Of a DNA stretch of 64,000 bases, positions 20,119 through 33,263 are shown piece by piece. Position 1 is the first letter of the stretch. Each line of letters begins with the position of its first letter. The translations under genes and the position numbers were made by a program. The notes beneath the pieces are model-generated. The model was not told the DNA's origin. It saw only the letters and a program-made list of their open reading frames with translations, and ran no database searches. The DNA is from Rhynchonema sp. JSB1_4 (Eukaryota; Nematoda; Chromadorea; Monhysterida; Xyalidae), in the NCBI GenBank assembly GCA_030248065.1, contig JASAMV010000350.1:1-64000 (forward strand). Reading direction: 5' to 3'.

Positions 20119-23100
20119 TCAAAGGCTAACCACGGTAACATTATCATGGTTAATGACGTCAATACTTACAGTTGATCTAGAATTCGTATCATCCTCGATT
20201 ACTGTACTTGCAATACTAGTCACCGAGTCGACGTGCGGTGTGTAGATAATCTCTTGAATAATCGGCCTTGCTGAATCAGGGCGCAAGAGAGAGGTCCGCC
20301 TTGCTGAGTCAGGCTGCATCAGGTACATAGTTCTTCTCGGCTCAATAGCGGTGAACGTGATAAAAGCGGTCGGAAGGAAAACATGTGAATGGAAGACGGC
20401 CAATATCGCGACTAATAGGACGGTCTTCCAGAAGACTTGCACAATATAGGCGTTGACTAGAATCAGTGGTAGCATCCCGAACACATTGCTGGTGATGCCC
20501 TGCAGAATGGGCCAGCCCGCCGATCGATAGGTGTCCAACAAAAGAGCCACCCTCAAATCTAGGACATTTTGTTCGGATAGAAGTAGTTGTCGGGTTTTGC
20601 GTAGTGTTCTCAGATGCGGATGCGTGAAGAAATGATAGCAGACGTGCGCTGTGTAGTCGACGGTCACGCCGACAGCGAGTAAGATTGCGATCATCGGGAC
20701 ACTGTCCAACCCGACCGACCAGATTTGTAGGTAACCAATGGTGCCGACGCCGATACTGAACAGAGATTGGATCACCCAGAATGAGGCGCTCATGTCGCGA
20801 ACGAAGATGAAGACCAGCACGGCCATTAGCACGACAGCCGCGCCTGGAAAGGGGAGGGATCGATGTTATGCACTCAAGAACCAGATCCTGATGTGAATAA
20901 CTTAGTGGCGTTTCAAAGGTAAATGATGAGAGGTCGGGCCCAATGGGTCGAAGTTGATGTTGGAACACGAAAACTTTTGCTAATATCACTTGCACCTGTG
21001 CCGCTATGAAACATCAGCCAGCAGCATGCATGCATCCTGTAAATGAGCATTTGCTTATTCATACATGAACCAGTCGGTTAATTCTCCAGTCGCAGTGCAG
21101 TTGAGCCCAACGAACACTGTGCAACCAGAGAATGTTCTAAAAAGACGCAAATAAAACATTGTTCAGTATGCCCACCTGACGTCTGCAAAAGCTTGCTGGG
21201 ACACGTTTCGAGAATATCAGCGACTTTGTCCAGATAATGGGTGCCGATCACTTGAAATTCAGGGTACTCCTTCGTGATGGCCCGTCTCGTGTCCAGCAGT
21301 ATCCTCAAGTCAAGCATGTCGCTCATGTTCTGATAAGTGGTCGTCCACCAGAATCCCTCAATCGTCACATCGCCAATATCAGTCGATGTTTCATTGTCTT
21401 GCGACAATCTGAGCCAAGAATGCGGGAATAGTTGTGGCTTCATTGTAAGCACGGCGTACTGCGTCCAAGCTTCCGTCTCGTTGCCAAAGAAGGTGACCAC
21501 AGCGTTGTGTTGACGCACCCACAGACGCGTCGCGGACTCGCCGATGCCATAGGCAGGGATGGTCTCGAGACGATGCACCTGATTGTCAAGGTAACTGGTT
21601 ACGGTAGTTGCAAGGAAGTGATCCACGATATCTAAATTTAGTTATGTAGATGATTCGGTTAGGTAATTCGGTACGGACCCGTTTTTTATCTTCGATAAAG
21701 CCATCGTCGAAGCAGTTATGAGGGATCTACATACTGTGAAACCCAGCCAGCTGGCCATATGAACACAGAAGTTGTCCAGTGAAATTTGAACAGCAACGGC
21801 GTTCTGTCATCCTTTTGGAAACTTCAGTTGTATAAAACAAAATATGAAAGTATACCATTTGCAAAAATCGCTCGCGCACTGTGGCGTTGCCAAAGTCGGG
21901 GTACATCGGGCACATGTAATTGACCGTGTAGGCTTCCTGCACAAGCACATATGTATAAACCGTTTGTGGCAAATTGCAGTGGTAAATATCAATAAGTTTT
22001 AATTTGTGTTGCATTAAAAGATCCGTGTTACTTTTTCGAGCACACTCTTCACCGAAACACCCTGTGAAACATCAGCCAGCACTAACATTCAAAGTTTGTG
22101 CCTCCATCTTGGCAGTGGTTTGTGCCATACGCGATGTGGCAATGAACATCTGAGGCAGCGTGAATTGCGACGTGCCTAATGATGCGCAGTAGACTGCCGC
22201 AATTAGATGCGCAACGTACATCAACATGATGAAAGCTGTGCAGATGAGGCGCACAAGACGGTTCTCCGGCGCAAGCAGGTACCTGTATTGAATTTGAAAC
22301 ATTAGGTTTTTCATTTCGTCGCATTACAGGTATATGTATGTATGCCCTCTTTGCAGTAACATGATCGAAAGCAGTGACTTTTTTGGTCAATGATATAAAG
22401 CGTCCTGTATTATATCACAAACGTGCTGCTTTGGGACCGAACTGCGTTTGCATTTTTACCTTAAAACAAGGACTAAGATGGGTCAACTGAAACCACAATG
22501 GGTTTCTGGTCTCCCAAAAGCATGGCGATGGAAGCAATCTGGTTACATCAAAAGTGCCCTGAGTTGCCTGATAAATCAAGGCAAACGAACCTGAGTAAGC
22601 AGCGAAATTCGTGAAACAACGAGAATGACACCACGTTCACTTCGGCGTCCGAACATCGATCCCCGGATTCACTCGACTCTTCACTCGAGCTCGGCGTGTG
22701 AATGACCAGTACGGGCAGGGCCTTTTCGGACAGACTTTTGTCCAGCTGTGGTCTGACGCGATGACGTTTCAGGAATTTGGTGAGAAAATTCGCCGGATCC
22801 CGCACTCCACCGCCGGCGGACTGTGTTTTCGAGCTCGATAAATTGGATTTGCCGGATACACGCAATGTTTCGGTCGCCCGCACCTGAAAGGATGGTGAGT
22901 GTTAATCAGGTGCACATGCAATATCAGCACCGGCTTTGATATCGCATAGTGCATGTTTGAAGAACACAAAAAACTCTTAACCAAGATCGGACTGCATCGT
23001 CATCGTTTTCTGCTTTCAATTGGATAGTACTATGCATGTGCAGGTCAGTCTGATGGGCATGATAATAATACATATCGTGGACTAATTTTCGATTTCTCAA

Positions 23101-26100
23101 TTGTTACGGATTCATACCAAGCTCAGAGCAATATATGTTTTTGTGTCACACACGCACAGAGTATATGTTGGTTGCAGCATGATTGTTTTTGTCAACCGAG
23201 TGTCGCTCGTCTATGGGTGATATTTTCGAAACTGTGTAAAGGTGAGCTGGATGTAAAGGTTGGTGTAAGCTGCTCAATCGAAAGCTCAGTCGGTGTCAGC
23301 TCGGTGTAAACATGAAACATTGCCTGTTGTTAACGTGGAATGTTCCATGTTTACACCGAGCTGACACCGACCGAGCTTTCGACCGAGCTTACACCGACCT
23401 TTACACCCAACTGAGCTTTACACCGTTTCGAAAATGCCACCCTATGTAGTACCTAAAGCTTGATGCATTTGGAAGCAATTGACAGTCGACTGTGTCGTCT
23501 TAGGTATGTACATACCTGTCTGCGTCCACAATACGTCATGACGGCAATGAAGAACGTTAACTGATAGACGTAGTCGAATGCCAGCGCCACGGCCGTGTAC
23601 GTACTGAAGAGTCTGACCACGGGCACCGAGGAGAAACAGCCGACCACAAAACAGAGCACATCGGTCAGGGATGTGATGGTCACAGAGGTACCCGCATGCG
23701 AAAGCGATTGAGCGATTCTTTCCGGCACGGCAAGGTTGACGTCGGAATCCCGCCAGCCGGCCAGCAGAAGGAAACCGTCGTCCATTCCTGAACGGGCAAG
23801 GAGGGCACTGATGGGAAGGATAAATTTCATGTTCGCCGCACTTCTCTTTTTTTGAGTGACCTATAGTTGTTTACAGTTCATTCGCACTGACGATGACATG
23901 GGTGCACCGCCCCGCCCGCAACTATGCAATAAATGCCGTTTGGCGTGCTCGATTGGCTGATCTTACCAATTTGGGCTTCTAGTGCGTGGACAAAATTTCG
24001 ATACGCTTTTTCGCAGGCCTGCAGACAGCACAGATTTATCGTCCGTACGAACAAAGACATTCTTATTGTCTATAAGTAGAAATAAACTGGTACAAAAACC
24101 TCACACGCACCGATAACGAGCACCAGAAACGGCATCACCGTGAGAATGTTCGTGTAGGCGTATCCGGCCATCCAAAGGTAGCCGAACGTACTGACCAGTG
24201 CCAGACTAGGACCCACCACATTGACCAACCCCTCAATGTGTTGACTGTGGGTCAGGGGTAGTCTCAGCAGGGTGGACACCGAGAACACCAAGAGAATCGG
24301 CACCGTTATACCCAAGTAGGGCAGCACGGTTGTTGGAACGGCGTTTTGCGCCTCGACATCAGCCATCGGCGTGTAGATGTACATTTCGAGATTTCGCGAT
24401 TCGGAATTGAATCGATCGACACGCGCGCGAATCTTCTGATCGAAATCGTCGGCGATCGGATCCGAGTACAAAACGGTGTAGTGGAGGATGATTAGACTGA
24501 AGTCGGTGATGATTCGACGATTGTTCAATGTGAGCCCGCCGAGCGAATAGCCGAGAAAGACGTCCTTCTTGTAGATGGTCGACTGAAATGCGATTGGCAA
24601 AGGAAGTTTGGACACAGTTTCGTTTGTTTATTTGTTTTGCAGCTGTGACATCGTCTCGAATAGTCACAAGCTTTGTACAGAAAATGGATTTGGTGATTAA
24701 TGTACACATGGCAGATATTGGGAATAAAATTGTTGAACAAATTGAATTTGTTCCCCGATACCACACAAAGAGGGTGCTCCACAGCTTGCTGCCCTTCCAA
24801 ACTGCTTCTCTTACCAGTGAAGAGCAGGTCTGACCTGAGAATGAACAGCTTTCATTATAAAATCGTGTGGATTATCTGACCAGCCATTGCCCATTTAGGG
24901 CGAACTTAGAGGTTAAATCCGGAATCCGGAAAACAGAAATAATCTGCATACAAAAATACAAAACATCTCCGGCTCCGGAAATATTTCCGGATTCCGGTTT
25001 CCGGATTCAACGTAAGTCCGACCTAAGGCCGGCCCCTAACACCGTTTTTATTCCTATTTCACACAAAAATATGCATCCAGAATCGCAAGAGTCCATGCGA
25101 GCCCCAAAAGATCTTTCTACTTCATCGCCGGAAAATTGCGGAAGTTACAAAGTTCTCAATTTTGTTGTGGATCTAATAATCCAATAAAAATTTGTTGTCA
25201 ACATGCGGGCGCAGTCGTTTCTTATGGTCCTGGCGTTCAGTGATCGTTAATCGTAAACGCCGGATGTTTCATGCAAAGCGCGTTGACATATTTGAACTTA
25301 CTGCGTTGATGTTCAATATTGCGGTTTATCACTTTAGGTGTACACAGTATATGGTGAGATCGGTACAGTGTGCAATGAATGGTCTCCAAATTATGCATGT
25401 ACATGCCGTTCGAAAATGGTGGGCCCCTTGAATTGCGTTTGGAAAGTTTGAAAAAACATTCCAAAACTTATGACAAGCCTTTTTTAATCGCCTAACAAAC
25501 CTGCGGAAAGTACATGATGAAGTTCGGGTCGCTCGGACTTTCGGCATAAAGCTGGAGAATCTTGAGAAAATTGTTGTTCTGCGCATCGTTGGTGCAGAAT
25601 TTGCCGCAAACCGACAAATATGAGTGCGCATAAACCGTGTTCGTTTCGGAATCCAGCCAATTTATGGTTAAATTCTGCTCAATTTCCGTATTAAAGTCGA
25701 TAATCTCATCGATAAATCGTTCGTGAAATAACGATGTCGCGCGCTGCTTGCCGAAATGCGCCACCATGCGTTCGTTGCTTTTGCGTTGCACGTAGATTTG
25801 AACCTGCAAATTCAGTGGCGGTTGGAACTTTCTTCATTTGTGATTTGCGGCACTAATCGATGGGCATGATAACAAAACGTTAATAGAGGAATGGCAAATT
25901 CAGTATCTGTCTCACAGGCCTAGGCGTTTGCTCGATTGTACATTTTGACCAGCGTAAAGGTCACTTTTCACTTTGTCTCGATGCGATACACGCAACATTT
26001 TCTGATGCGCTGATTGGCTGCTGGTCGCGCATCAGCCAATCAACGCGCAAGAAAATGTTGCGTGTATCGCAACGAGACAAGCGGCCTTGATAGCAGTTGT

Positions 26101-26688
26101 CTGGCATTACATTCCTGAGAAAAATATTTCACGCGGATATGTAGAATTCTCCCGTCTCACTCATAATAATAACAAGTCAATAATTTCCATTTAGACAAGC
26201 GCACAATAGTCCTTTATAACGGGAGCGTTGCGTTCCTAAGAATGCTCTGCGGACAAAAAACTGCTTTCTTCGACGGGGGCTCGAACTCAGGTCCTCCGCC
26301 CAACTGGGGTTGCTCTACCAGCTGAGCTACATACATACTTATCGAAGTACCTTGGACGCAAAATTTTTGGTCATGATGGGATTACATACTTACATACACA
26401 CGCAATATAGCCAATAATAGCTGGCCTGAGTGCGCTGCAACATGCAGTTTGACCCACCCTGTAATATCCCTTGCCGGTGATCAATTCAAACGGTTCAGCG
26501 GTCCGCTCCTCCACCCGTGTGATCAGATCATCCGGCGCGAACAGGTCCCAGACGTCCATTTTTTGATGGAAAAACCAAACGCCGACCAAACTGACGCCCG
26601 TGATGACCATGGGCAGAATGAAGAACGGCAGCGGATGGCGAGCTACGAATCGACCGTAATGCCAGAAACAGCGCTCGACGAAACGCAT
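20119..26688 (-). CDS. patched-related (PTR/PTCHD-type) 12-TM protein, gene 2
   Basis: Nine exons in coding order: 26458-26688, 25501-25803, 24111-24582, 23516-23787, 22591-22883, 22087-22282, 21735-21936, 21176-21631, 20119-20843. They total 3,150 nt and 1,049 residues with all phases consistent. It starts MRFVERCFWHYGRFVARHP, then TM1 (residues 21-41). The first loop contains VCGKFC. The sterol-sensing domain holds TVMPFLVLVIGMDDGFLLLAGW (GMDD at about 336); a Ser-rich cytosolic insert (TPSSSEESSESGD) precedes TM7; the last exon carries TM8-12 with GVTVDYTAHVCYHFF (about 867). Both RND Asp positions are present. The 80-residue tail after TM12 has a repeated PDSAR motif and many Ser/Thr. Exon 7 could end at 21856, but only the 21735 end (donor GTATGT) keeps frame; it adds a Cys-rich segment (RRCCSNFTGQLLC) unusual for the family. 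It is clearly diverged from gene 1, so this is not a recent duplication. Confidence 0.92.
23215..23442. mobile_element. 228-bp foldback MITE, copy 1
   Basis: A nearly complete palindrome: arms of about 95 bp from GGGTGATATTTTCGAAAC to its complement around a short AT-rich centre. It is flanked by TAT on both sides (23212-23214 and 23443-23445). The arms hold short internal repeats around GGTGTAA. A second copy is at 41852-42076 with AAT flanks, and a diverged one at about 44002-44512. It lies in the intron between exons 4 and 5 of PTR gene 2. Confidence 0.85.
25972..26081. repeat. 110-bp hairpin with paired CCAAT boxes
   Basis: The arms are CTTTGTCTCGATGCGATACA onward (25971-26020) and its complement (26032-26081). 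They are about 90% paired over 50 bp with a short loop. GATTGGCTG and CAGCCAATC face each other near the loop. The core AGCCAATCAACGCGCA resembles that of the tandem array at 4803-5280. It lies in intron 1 of PTR gene 2. Confidence 0.75.
26270..26336 (-). pseudogene. tRNA-like pseudogene or SINE head
   Basis: On the minus strand a perfect A-box, TAGCTCAGCTGG (26318-26329), and D-arm are followed by a near-perfect B-box, AGTTCGAGCCC (about 26277-26287), at tRNA spacing. The acceptor and T stems do not pair and the anticodon stem is poor, so it should not fold as a working tRNA. It lies in intron 1 of PTR gene 2. Confidence 0.5.
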
Positions 26689-27075
26689 TGTTACGGCGTG
26701 ATTTATTGATTAATGATATTATTAAGGTCGTATTCTGTCCCGGACATTCTCAGGGATTCAAGGATTTATCCGAATTTGCTGCAGTTCATGGATGAAAAGT
26801 CGCTTAGCCGATGAAACGACACGACTTTTTGATGCAGAATGCTGATTAATTTCTCGCAATTCTCAATTAATTTCCTCGGCGGGCTCGGCGTCTGGGAATA
26901 TTTTTTCACGTCGTTTTCTGCAAATAAGAAAATGAAATTTTAGTCACGTTTCCGTAACCGCTATATTTGACAGTACATATGTAGTTGTGATATCGCACAT
27001 TATTACCGATCGATCAAGCATGGGCCGCACCACATTGAGCTTTTTGCTGGTGCTTGTTCTCACATCACAATGATA

Positions 27076-27338
27076 TTGGTCGCACAATGACTTTATAAGA
27101 ATTGGTCAATTTTTTTTCCTGAATCGTAAAGAGGGAAAGTGACGTTGCGTTGCGCGATCGCACACAAACCATGCAGTCACCAAAATGTTTCAGACTCACA
27201 GCAACGTGGGTGCTCTGCTGGATTATCTTCAGGTGAAAATGTTTTGTGAGAATCACAAATAGCACAGTGGTTAAGAGTGACTGTACGTGAAAATCAGGAT
27301 TGATTTGATGAATTCTTATATGGTCATTGTGCGACCAA
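27076..27338. mobile_element. Tc1/mariner-like MITE, TTGGTCGCAC family, copy 1
   Basis: A 263-bp element with about 30-bp inverted ends starting TTGGTCGCACAATGACT, flanked by TA on both sides. The second copy at 44646-44910 is in the opposite internal orientation. Inside is TAGCACAGTGG, an exact match to the pol III A-box consensus; the other copy has TAGCATAGTGG. It has no coding capacity. Confidence 0.85.
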
Positions 27339-27340
27339 TA

Positions 27341-30300
27341 CCAATGTAATGTTTAGGTACAGAAGTTTTCCACATAAAGCTCCGCGGGTTTCAAGCGGAG
27401 ATTGGTGAAAAAATGGACACTCCGACAAAAAAAGGAAAAAATCCAGTTTGAGCCCACGGTGGCTTTAGAAAACATTTTCGCTTACGGCCCTGGAAAGCTT
27501 TTAAGGGGAAAATTGGGCGTTTCAAGATGGTCAACATGGACACAGCATTCTGGTATTCCGCTGCTTTGAATCTGATTATAACAATCGTGGCAGAACAGCC
27601 GAAAACAGCCGAAAAAATCCATATTTCGGTTGCTGATGCTGATTTAAACGATATGGCAAGTTTATGGTTAAAAGGATGAAATTTGGACAGTTGCCAAAGA
27701 AAATAAATCCAGTTAGAGCCCCGGGGAGGCTTAATCTGGAAAATTTTGAGTGGGCTCTATTCGGGGGGAGGGGGATAGTGATTTAATTGTTTCACACAGG
27801 AACCTGAGCTGTGCGTAACTTACTGTAGGTACATTATTACATTTGTCACAAACAACGACGCTATATACGTATAATACAGTCGACTCTCTCTGTTGTGAAC
27901 CTTTATTTTGTGATTCCTCTGGTAAACGAATTTTTGGTCCTTAAAACCACCGTTAACCTCCCAATTATTGCTCTCTGTATAGCGAATGTTCCACCATAGT
28001 GAACAAATACCGATCCAGTATACAGAGCATTGACTGTAACATTTAGACTATTACTTATAACGTGGTGACGAGCAGAACTTTCTGGAAGAAACATTAAAAG
28101 GTAATTTACAGGAATGAAGCGTCATTTTAGAATTCATACTGTAAGCTGCCTTTGCAAATACTGTAAAGCATATTGATCGGTATTGGTGTAATTGAACACA
28201 CTTCTATGAGTTGATTATTATGGTGCATGAGCACTGTATTCCCGAAACAAGCACTAATTCTGTTTTGTATCCGATAATTATTTGTCGAAACTAGTTGCAA
28301 CTGATTGCAATGCAATACAGTGCGCGTTAACAAGCTGTACATGGCAGTACAAATTCTTAGATGAGCAGTATAATGTAACGCGTGGAGCAGTGCGTTGTAA
28401 AAAGGCAACGTCACATTAGCGTCAACGTCAGACAGTTTTTGTGCAATTTTATAAATGGTACACGCATTCCTCAATACCTGCCAAGCAAATGAAAAAAATG
28501 AGAGCATGGCCCTGGTTTGCACAAATTATCAACAAACACTGAAGAACTAAAACTGTGCAGTCGTTGAGATGACAGTCGCTGTCTAAAAATGGTGACGGAT
28601 GGATTTCTAAAAGAAATCAAGCAAACGCGAATTTAAATGCTGTCTGTGTAGGTTATTGGATGCATAATAGTTTACACTGCCTAGTTCTTTCCTCTGACAG
28701 AAAATGTTCATGTACATGCACAGTACCGCAAATGAAGATGTGTGCATTACCTGATCTACTACATTTCCTTGCAAGTACTTGGCTCGATTTTAATTGTTCA
28801 AATGTCCACAGGTGTGGCATTCATCAAATAAAAGCTTGTCAGTAATTATGAACGTGCGAGCTGAATGGGAACAAACTGTAAAGCATTATTACAACTTAGT
28901 TAAAGTCCTTCCGATTGTGCGTGTGTAATAATGCAATTATTCTCGCAACTGCCTAACGGGAGGAAATGTTATAGATTGTCAAAGAAGTACTATTTCGGAC
29001 GGCAAACAAGTAAAAATCGCGCATTAAAAAAGATATTATTTGTTCAACATTGTCCTTACAACTGACTAAGCAAAGTACAGTATAGTGCATAATTAGGCAA
29101 ACACGCATCAATCAAATGCAGTTCTACCGAGAAAAAAACTCGACATGTAAATAAAAAGAAGGTGTTCAAAGGCGTTATATAGAGCACAACACGTATGAAC
29201 ATAATATTCGAACAAGGGGATTTCCAAACTTTATTTATACAGTCAAATCATTGCAGAATTAACAGAATTTGCCGCAATAAAACTTTTGTTCCACGGGCGG
29301 AACCTTTTTGCCTGGATTTTAGACTGAGCAACGCTCAATCTAAACAAAGTAGTCATGCGCAGCCGTAATGTGCATTACCCGCGCATACAGTCCCTTCTCT
29401 TTTTGGTGACACATAATCGGGACACGGAATTTTCGGTGGCTAAAGAATACTCACATGGTTTATAGAACACCGGAGGTTTCTGCATAAGGCCCCGGCGATC
29501 TAAGTGGAAAATGAGGCTTGTGTATTACTGTGGTCAAACCAAGTCGTCAGATCACTCGCACCATAATTCCAGTCCATCAAAATTCTGACAATGATTTCCC
29601 GCGACATTTCCCGTCCTTCAAAATCCCGAGCATCCATTTCCCGCAAAAATTCCTGGACTCTTAGGGAAAACGGGAAATTTCTCCAACATTTCCCGTTCTT
29701 CAAAAACATATTCCGCGCGAGTCCTACACCAGAAATCTTCCTAATCATCAACAACCATACCAGCTGTGATGTATTTGAACAAAATTCGTTTGCTGATGCT
29801 GTTCACACTGTTTATGCTGAACATCGCGTTGATCATATTGAAGGACACGCAAGATCAGGCAAGGTTAACAACGAACAATAAACCATGAAGAGCAAGGGTA
29901 GACTGTAATGTATTTGCAAGTGCAGATATGTATGTACAGACTAACACAACAAGATAAGTACCACGTAATATATCATACTGGTAACTTCGACAGGCGCTGT
30001 ATGTATTTTTTTATGACAACATGATGCATGCATCGGTGGACAAACTTCAGATTTGCGGGTACTACATACATACGATATCTTAGTCTGATAAAAATAGAAA
30101 AATCGCGATAAAACGCTCTGGAACATGTCATAAAAGTTTGTGGGAAATGGGTGTGATGAGCTGACACGCGCAGCAAAGATGTCTGTACCAGCAATGTACT
30201 GTGGTTGTATGGAAAGATGGCGGATCAGATCAGAACAAAAGATGCCCCTTGAATATCAGGCTGGCTTCACATTACCCATTTGACTGCGGTTTTAAAACGT

Positions 30301-32860
30301 TTTAGTTAATGGCATATAGCATGTCCAACATGACTGGTGTTTCAGATGATGGAGGTTTTGGACACCGAGGATACATACTGCATATGTACATAATGTTTTG
30401 CCACCAATGTGTAACTGGCATGCAATTTCCGTACATCACATCACTTTTGTGCGTGTCACCAAGAACAAAGTGAGTAAGCAAGATACGATAAGTCATCCAT
30501 ACATATTTGGGTGATTATTTCCAAATAATTAAAGGTGATTAAAAAAATTATCCACAAACGTACACCTGTGGCACACATGTGCGGACATTAGTGGAGCATG
30601 TGCATGTTAAATCAGATTCAGACATGTTGTAGTGTACTGCTATGTACATACCGTTGTAACAGTTCGTAGTTCAATTTAAATTAGTCGGACTTAGGTGCAA
30701 ACTTTGAAACTGCAGTTTTCTCCTTCACCCTTTTGACCATCCCACGAGAAATAACAGTTTTTTAAGTTGTGCAATAAAGCAAAAACGCCAACAAGGCTTA
30801 TGTACGTATTTGCCAAGTTGCAGCGGGTAAAGTAAAAATCGGTTTTAAAATTGTTCCATGCTTCAACAACGAAGTCTCACGAGGACTTTAACGACGAGCG
30901 GTACAGTTACCAGCGCAGCTTTCTTTTGTAAATTCCACCTGCATGTTGCGAAAGATGTTCATTTTTTCCTGAGGAAAAGTAACGAAGCGCCGGCCTGATG
31001 CGAGAGCGAGACTGCTTGGTGGGTGGGAACCGCGCGACTATTAATTGATACATTTTTTGAAATTTTTTACGATGATCAAATCAGCAAATTTCATGCGCCT
31101 CGGTAAACAAACAGTTTTTGGCAGGAGAATGCAGCAGTATTTCAAACTGTTTGAACATTACAACTATTTCATCATGATGTTTTGCACGCAAATTAACAAA
31201 ATCGTTCGTTATAATGAAAAAAATGGAGCACAAAGCACGAAAAAATGCTTAGGCAGACAAGTTGTCTGCGAGTTCGTCAGTGCGCTGTAAGTTTCATTGA
31301 AAGAAACGAAACTTACATTTGCAACAACAACTTTACATCAGAGCGTGCGGGTTATCAACTGCAGTGCGGGTACTGAATTGTCCTTCACCCCAAAGACAGT
31401 TTTTTTGCGCCGAAACATAAGCTCCAAGTGCACATTAACACGATGGTACTTGTAACAGATCAACATGTTTAAAACTTTTTTTCAAAAAAGCTGTTGCACG
31501 ATTGCTTCGGCTACGCCTGTCATGTCAAACTAATCGCTTGCAATAACTGTACACCGTCTTGTACCGCATTTTGTACACTATCAAAGGGTCAAGGTACCAT
31601 CTACATGTTGCGTGCGCTTGTATAAATGCGGTGAAACTTTTATCCGGAAGTACGTGTGTAGGTACAATAATGTGCCGGAGAATGCCAGACAACTCCCCAC
31701 TGGGGGTAAATTCGGAAGTACAGTGTGAAAAATTTCAATTCAACGACGTACCACAGATTGCACAATAAGTCACTTGCTGTGGACATTTTCAGTGATGTTT
31801 CATTCAGAGGGCTTATTTGGAAAACGCTTGCAAGATTTTAAACTCCAAATCCGAAGCCCGACCCAAATAACCCCCAGGGGCACCGATTTGGCATTCTCGG
31901 GCGGCACATACGAGTGGCAGGTGCCGCGCAGCCATCAACACGCAAAATTGCAAAATCGATGATTTGTTATTGCGAGAATTTGTCGCGATCAACCTGGCGT
32001 ATTACATAGGTCTCTTGGCCGCGCGTGCAAAAATCGGGACTCTTGGGCTTAATCCGATTTTGTTCATGAATGGAAACACAAAATTAGTTGCACACAGTAC
32101 CGTACTGGGGAGAAACAACACGAAGTTTCAAGGGACTGGGTAGTGGAGTGAGGGTAGTAGGTGGAGTACATAGTTTTTAGAGGTGTTCCTTTTACGAACG
32201 ATGACGACAATCAATACAAGATCTTTTGACGAAATCCAAAAAGCTTTCTCCGCTCGATTTCTAAATCGATTACGTAATATTAGGCAATGTAAAGGCTCAG
32301 AAAGTATCTTAGAGTCAACAAATCAGCAGAACAACTGAGAAGACGAACAGGTTTATTGTGGATTTGACAAAGAATATTGAAACTCGGCTGGAAAATAGTG
32401 TAAACACACCTGGAGCTTGCGCATGTGTGTTGCTGCGATTAAATCTGGATTTTATTTTCAAGTTGTTGGACATTACTATTCGAATTAGGAAGCACAAGAA
32501 GTGCGTGTGGAAGAAACAAATCCCCAATTCCCCATGCAGATTGCAGGATCTTGTAATTACGTCATTGTGTTGCCAAATTTAGTGGGAAATAACACCCAAT
32601 TTTAACAAAAAATACCTGAGGCTTTCGTCAACAATAAGCAACGAACAAGATTGAACAGGAAGAACTACATATGTATGTATGTAATGAGCACCTACATACG
32701 TGCAAGAGAAGACAACGTTTACGCAATAGCTACTAATGTCTTGTGGGCTGCGTGTGCTGCTGCAGCAAAAGGACTTGCTTAGCCATATCCAATGTGGATA
32801 ATGTGCCAGTCAATAAAGCTTCAGCTTGGGCGAAATTTTGTGCAATATTTCGTTATTGCG
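27341..32860. other. intergenic desert, no gene seen
   Basis: 5.5 kb of AT-leaning sequence without exons I can support. Scattered GTATGTACATAC-type microsatellites occur, with copies of the GGGCTCTATTCGG module at about 27760 and 31700 and one TGAAACATCA motif at 31793. Confidence 0.5.
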
Positions 32861-32879
32861 CAAACACGTCAAGTTCTTT

Positions 32880-33258
32880 TGCACAGGCGTGTACGTGCAT
32901 GTATAGTCCAGCCACCAGCTCATGAGACGACTTTTTTAAAGCTTGCTTGGCCAGATTAAAAAATGCACCGGTTACACGGGTTTTCGCAAACAAAAGAAAG
33001 AGATCGGGCTGAGAGACATGATGACAACTTCCAGCTGGCTGACCTCAATTTGTTGCGTGCTTACGCGAACAGCGACGTTGTTCAACACACAAATGTTTTG
33101 GGAGTAAAAGGGAATTTACGCACCGAGGTAGAGAGCGTGTTTTAAAAAAATACATGCGTTTCTCTTTCTTTCATTTCCGAAATACGTGGAACCGGAACAT
33201 TATTGGATCCGCACAAACCAATTTCAAAAAAAGTCGTCTCATGAGTCCGTGGTTGGAC
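32880..33258. mobile_element. Tc1-like MITE fragment, unoccupied counterpart of 14263-15457
   Basis: The reverse complement matches 14380-14707 joined directly to 15248-15290, including CTCATGAGACGACT arms on both sides. It lacks the 540-bp TTAA-flanked insert, so it is an empty-site allele of that nested structure. Its right arm is broken by the foldback element at 33264-33437. Confidence 0.8.
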
Positions 33259-33263
33259 TATAC

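Noticed and set aside
26270..26336. Functional tRNA gene
   Set aside because: Promoter boxes are good but the acceptor, anticodon and T stems do not pair.
10950..26688. Hedgehog receptor Patched, Dispatched or NPC1 identity for the two RND-like proteins
   Set aside because: Loop sequences, lengths (944 and 1,049) and the GFSVDF-AHICYHF / WPLLQ-GLST pattern are those of the patched-related family; the longer tails and Cys-rich N-terminal domain of Patched or NPC1 are absent.
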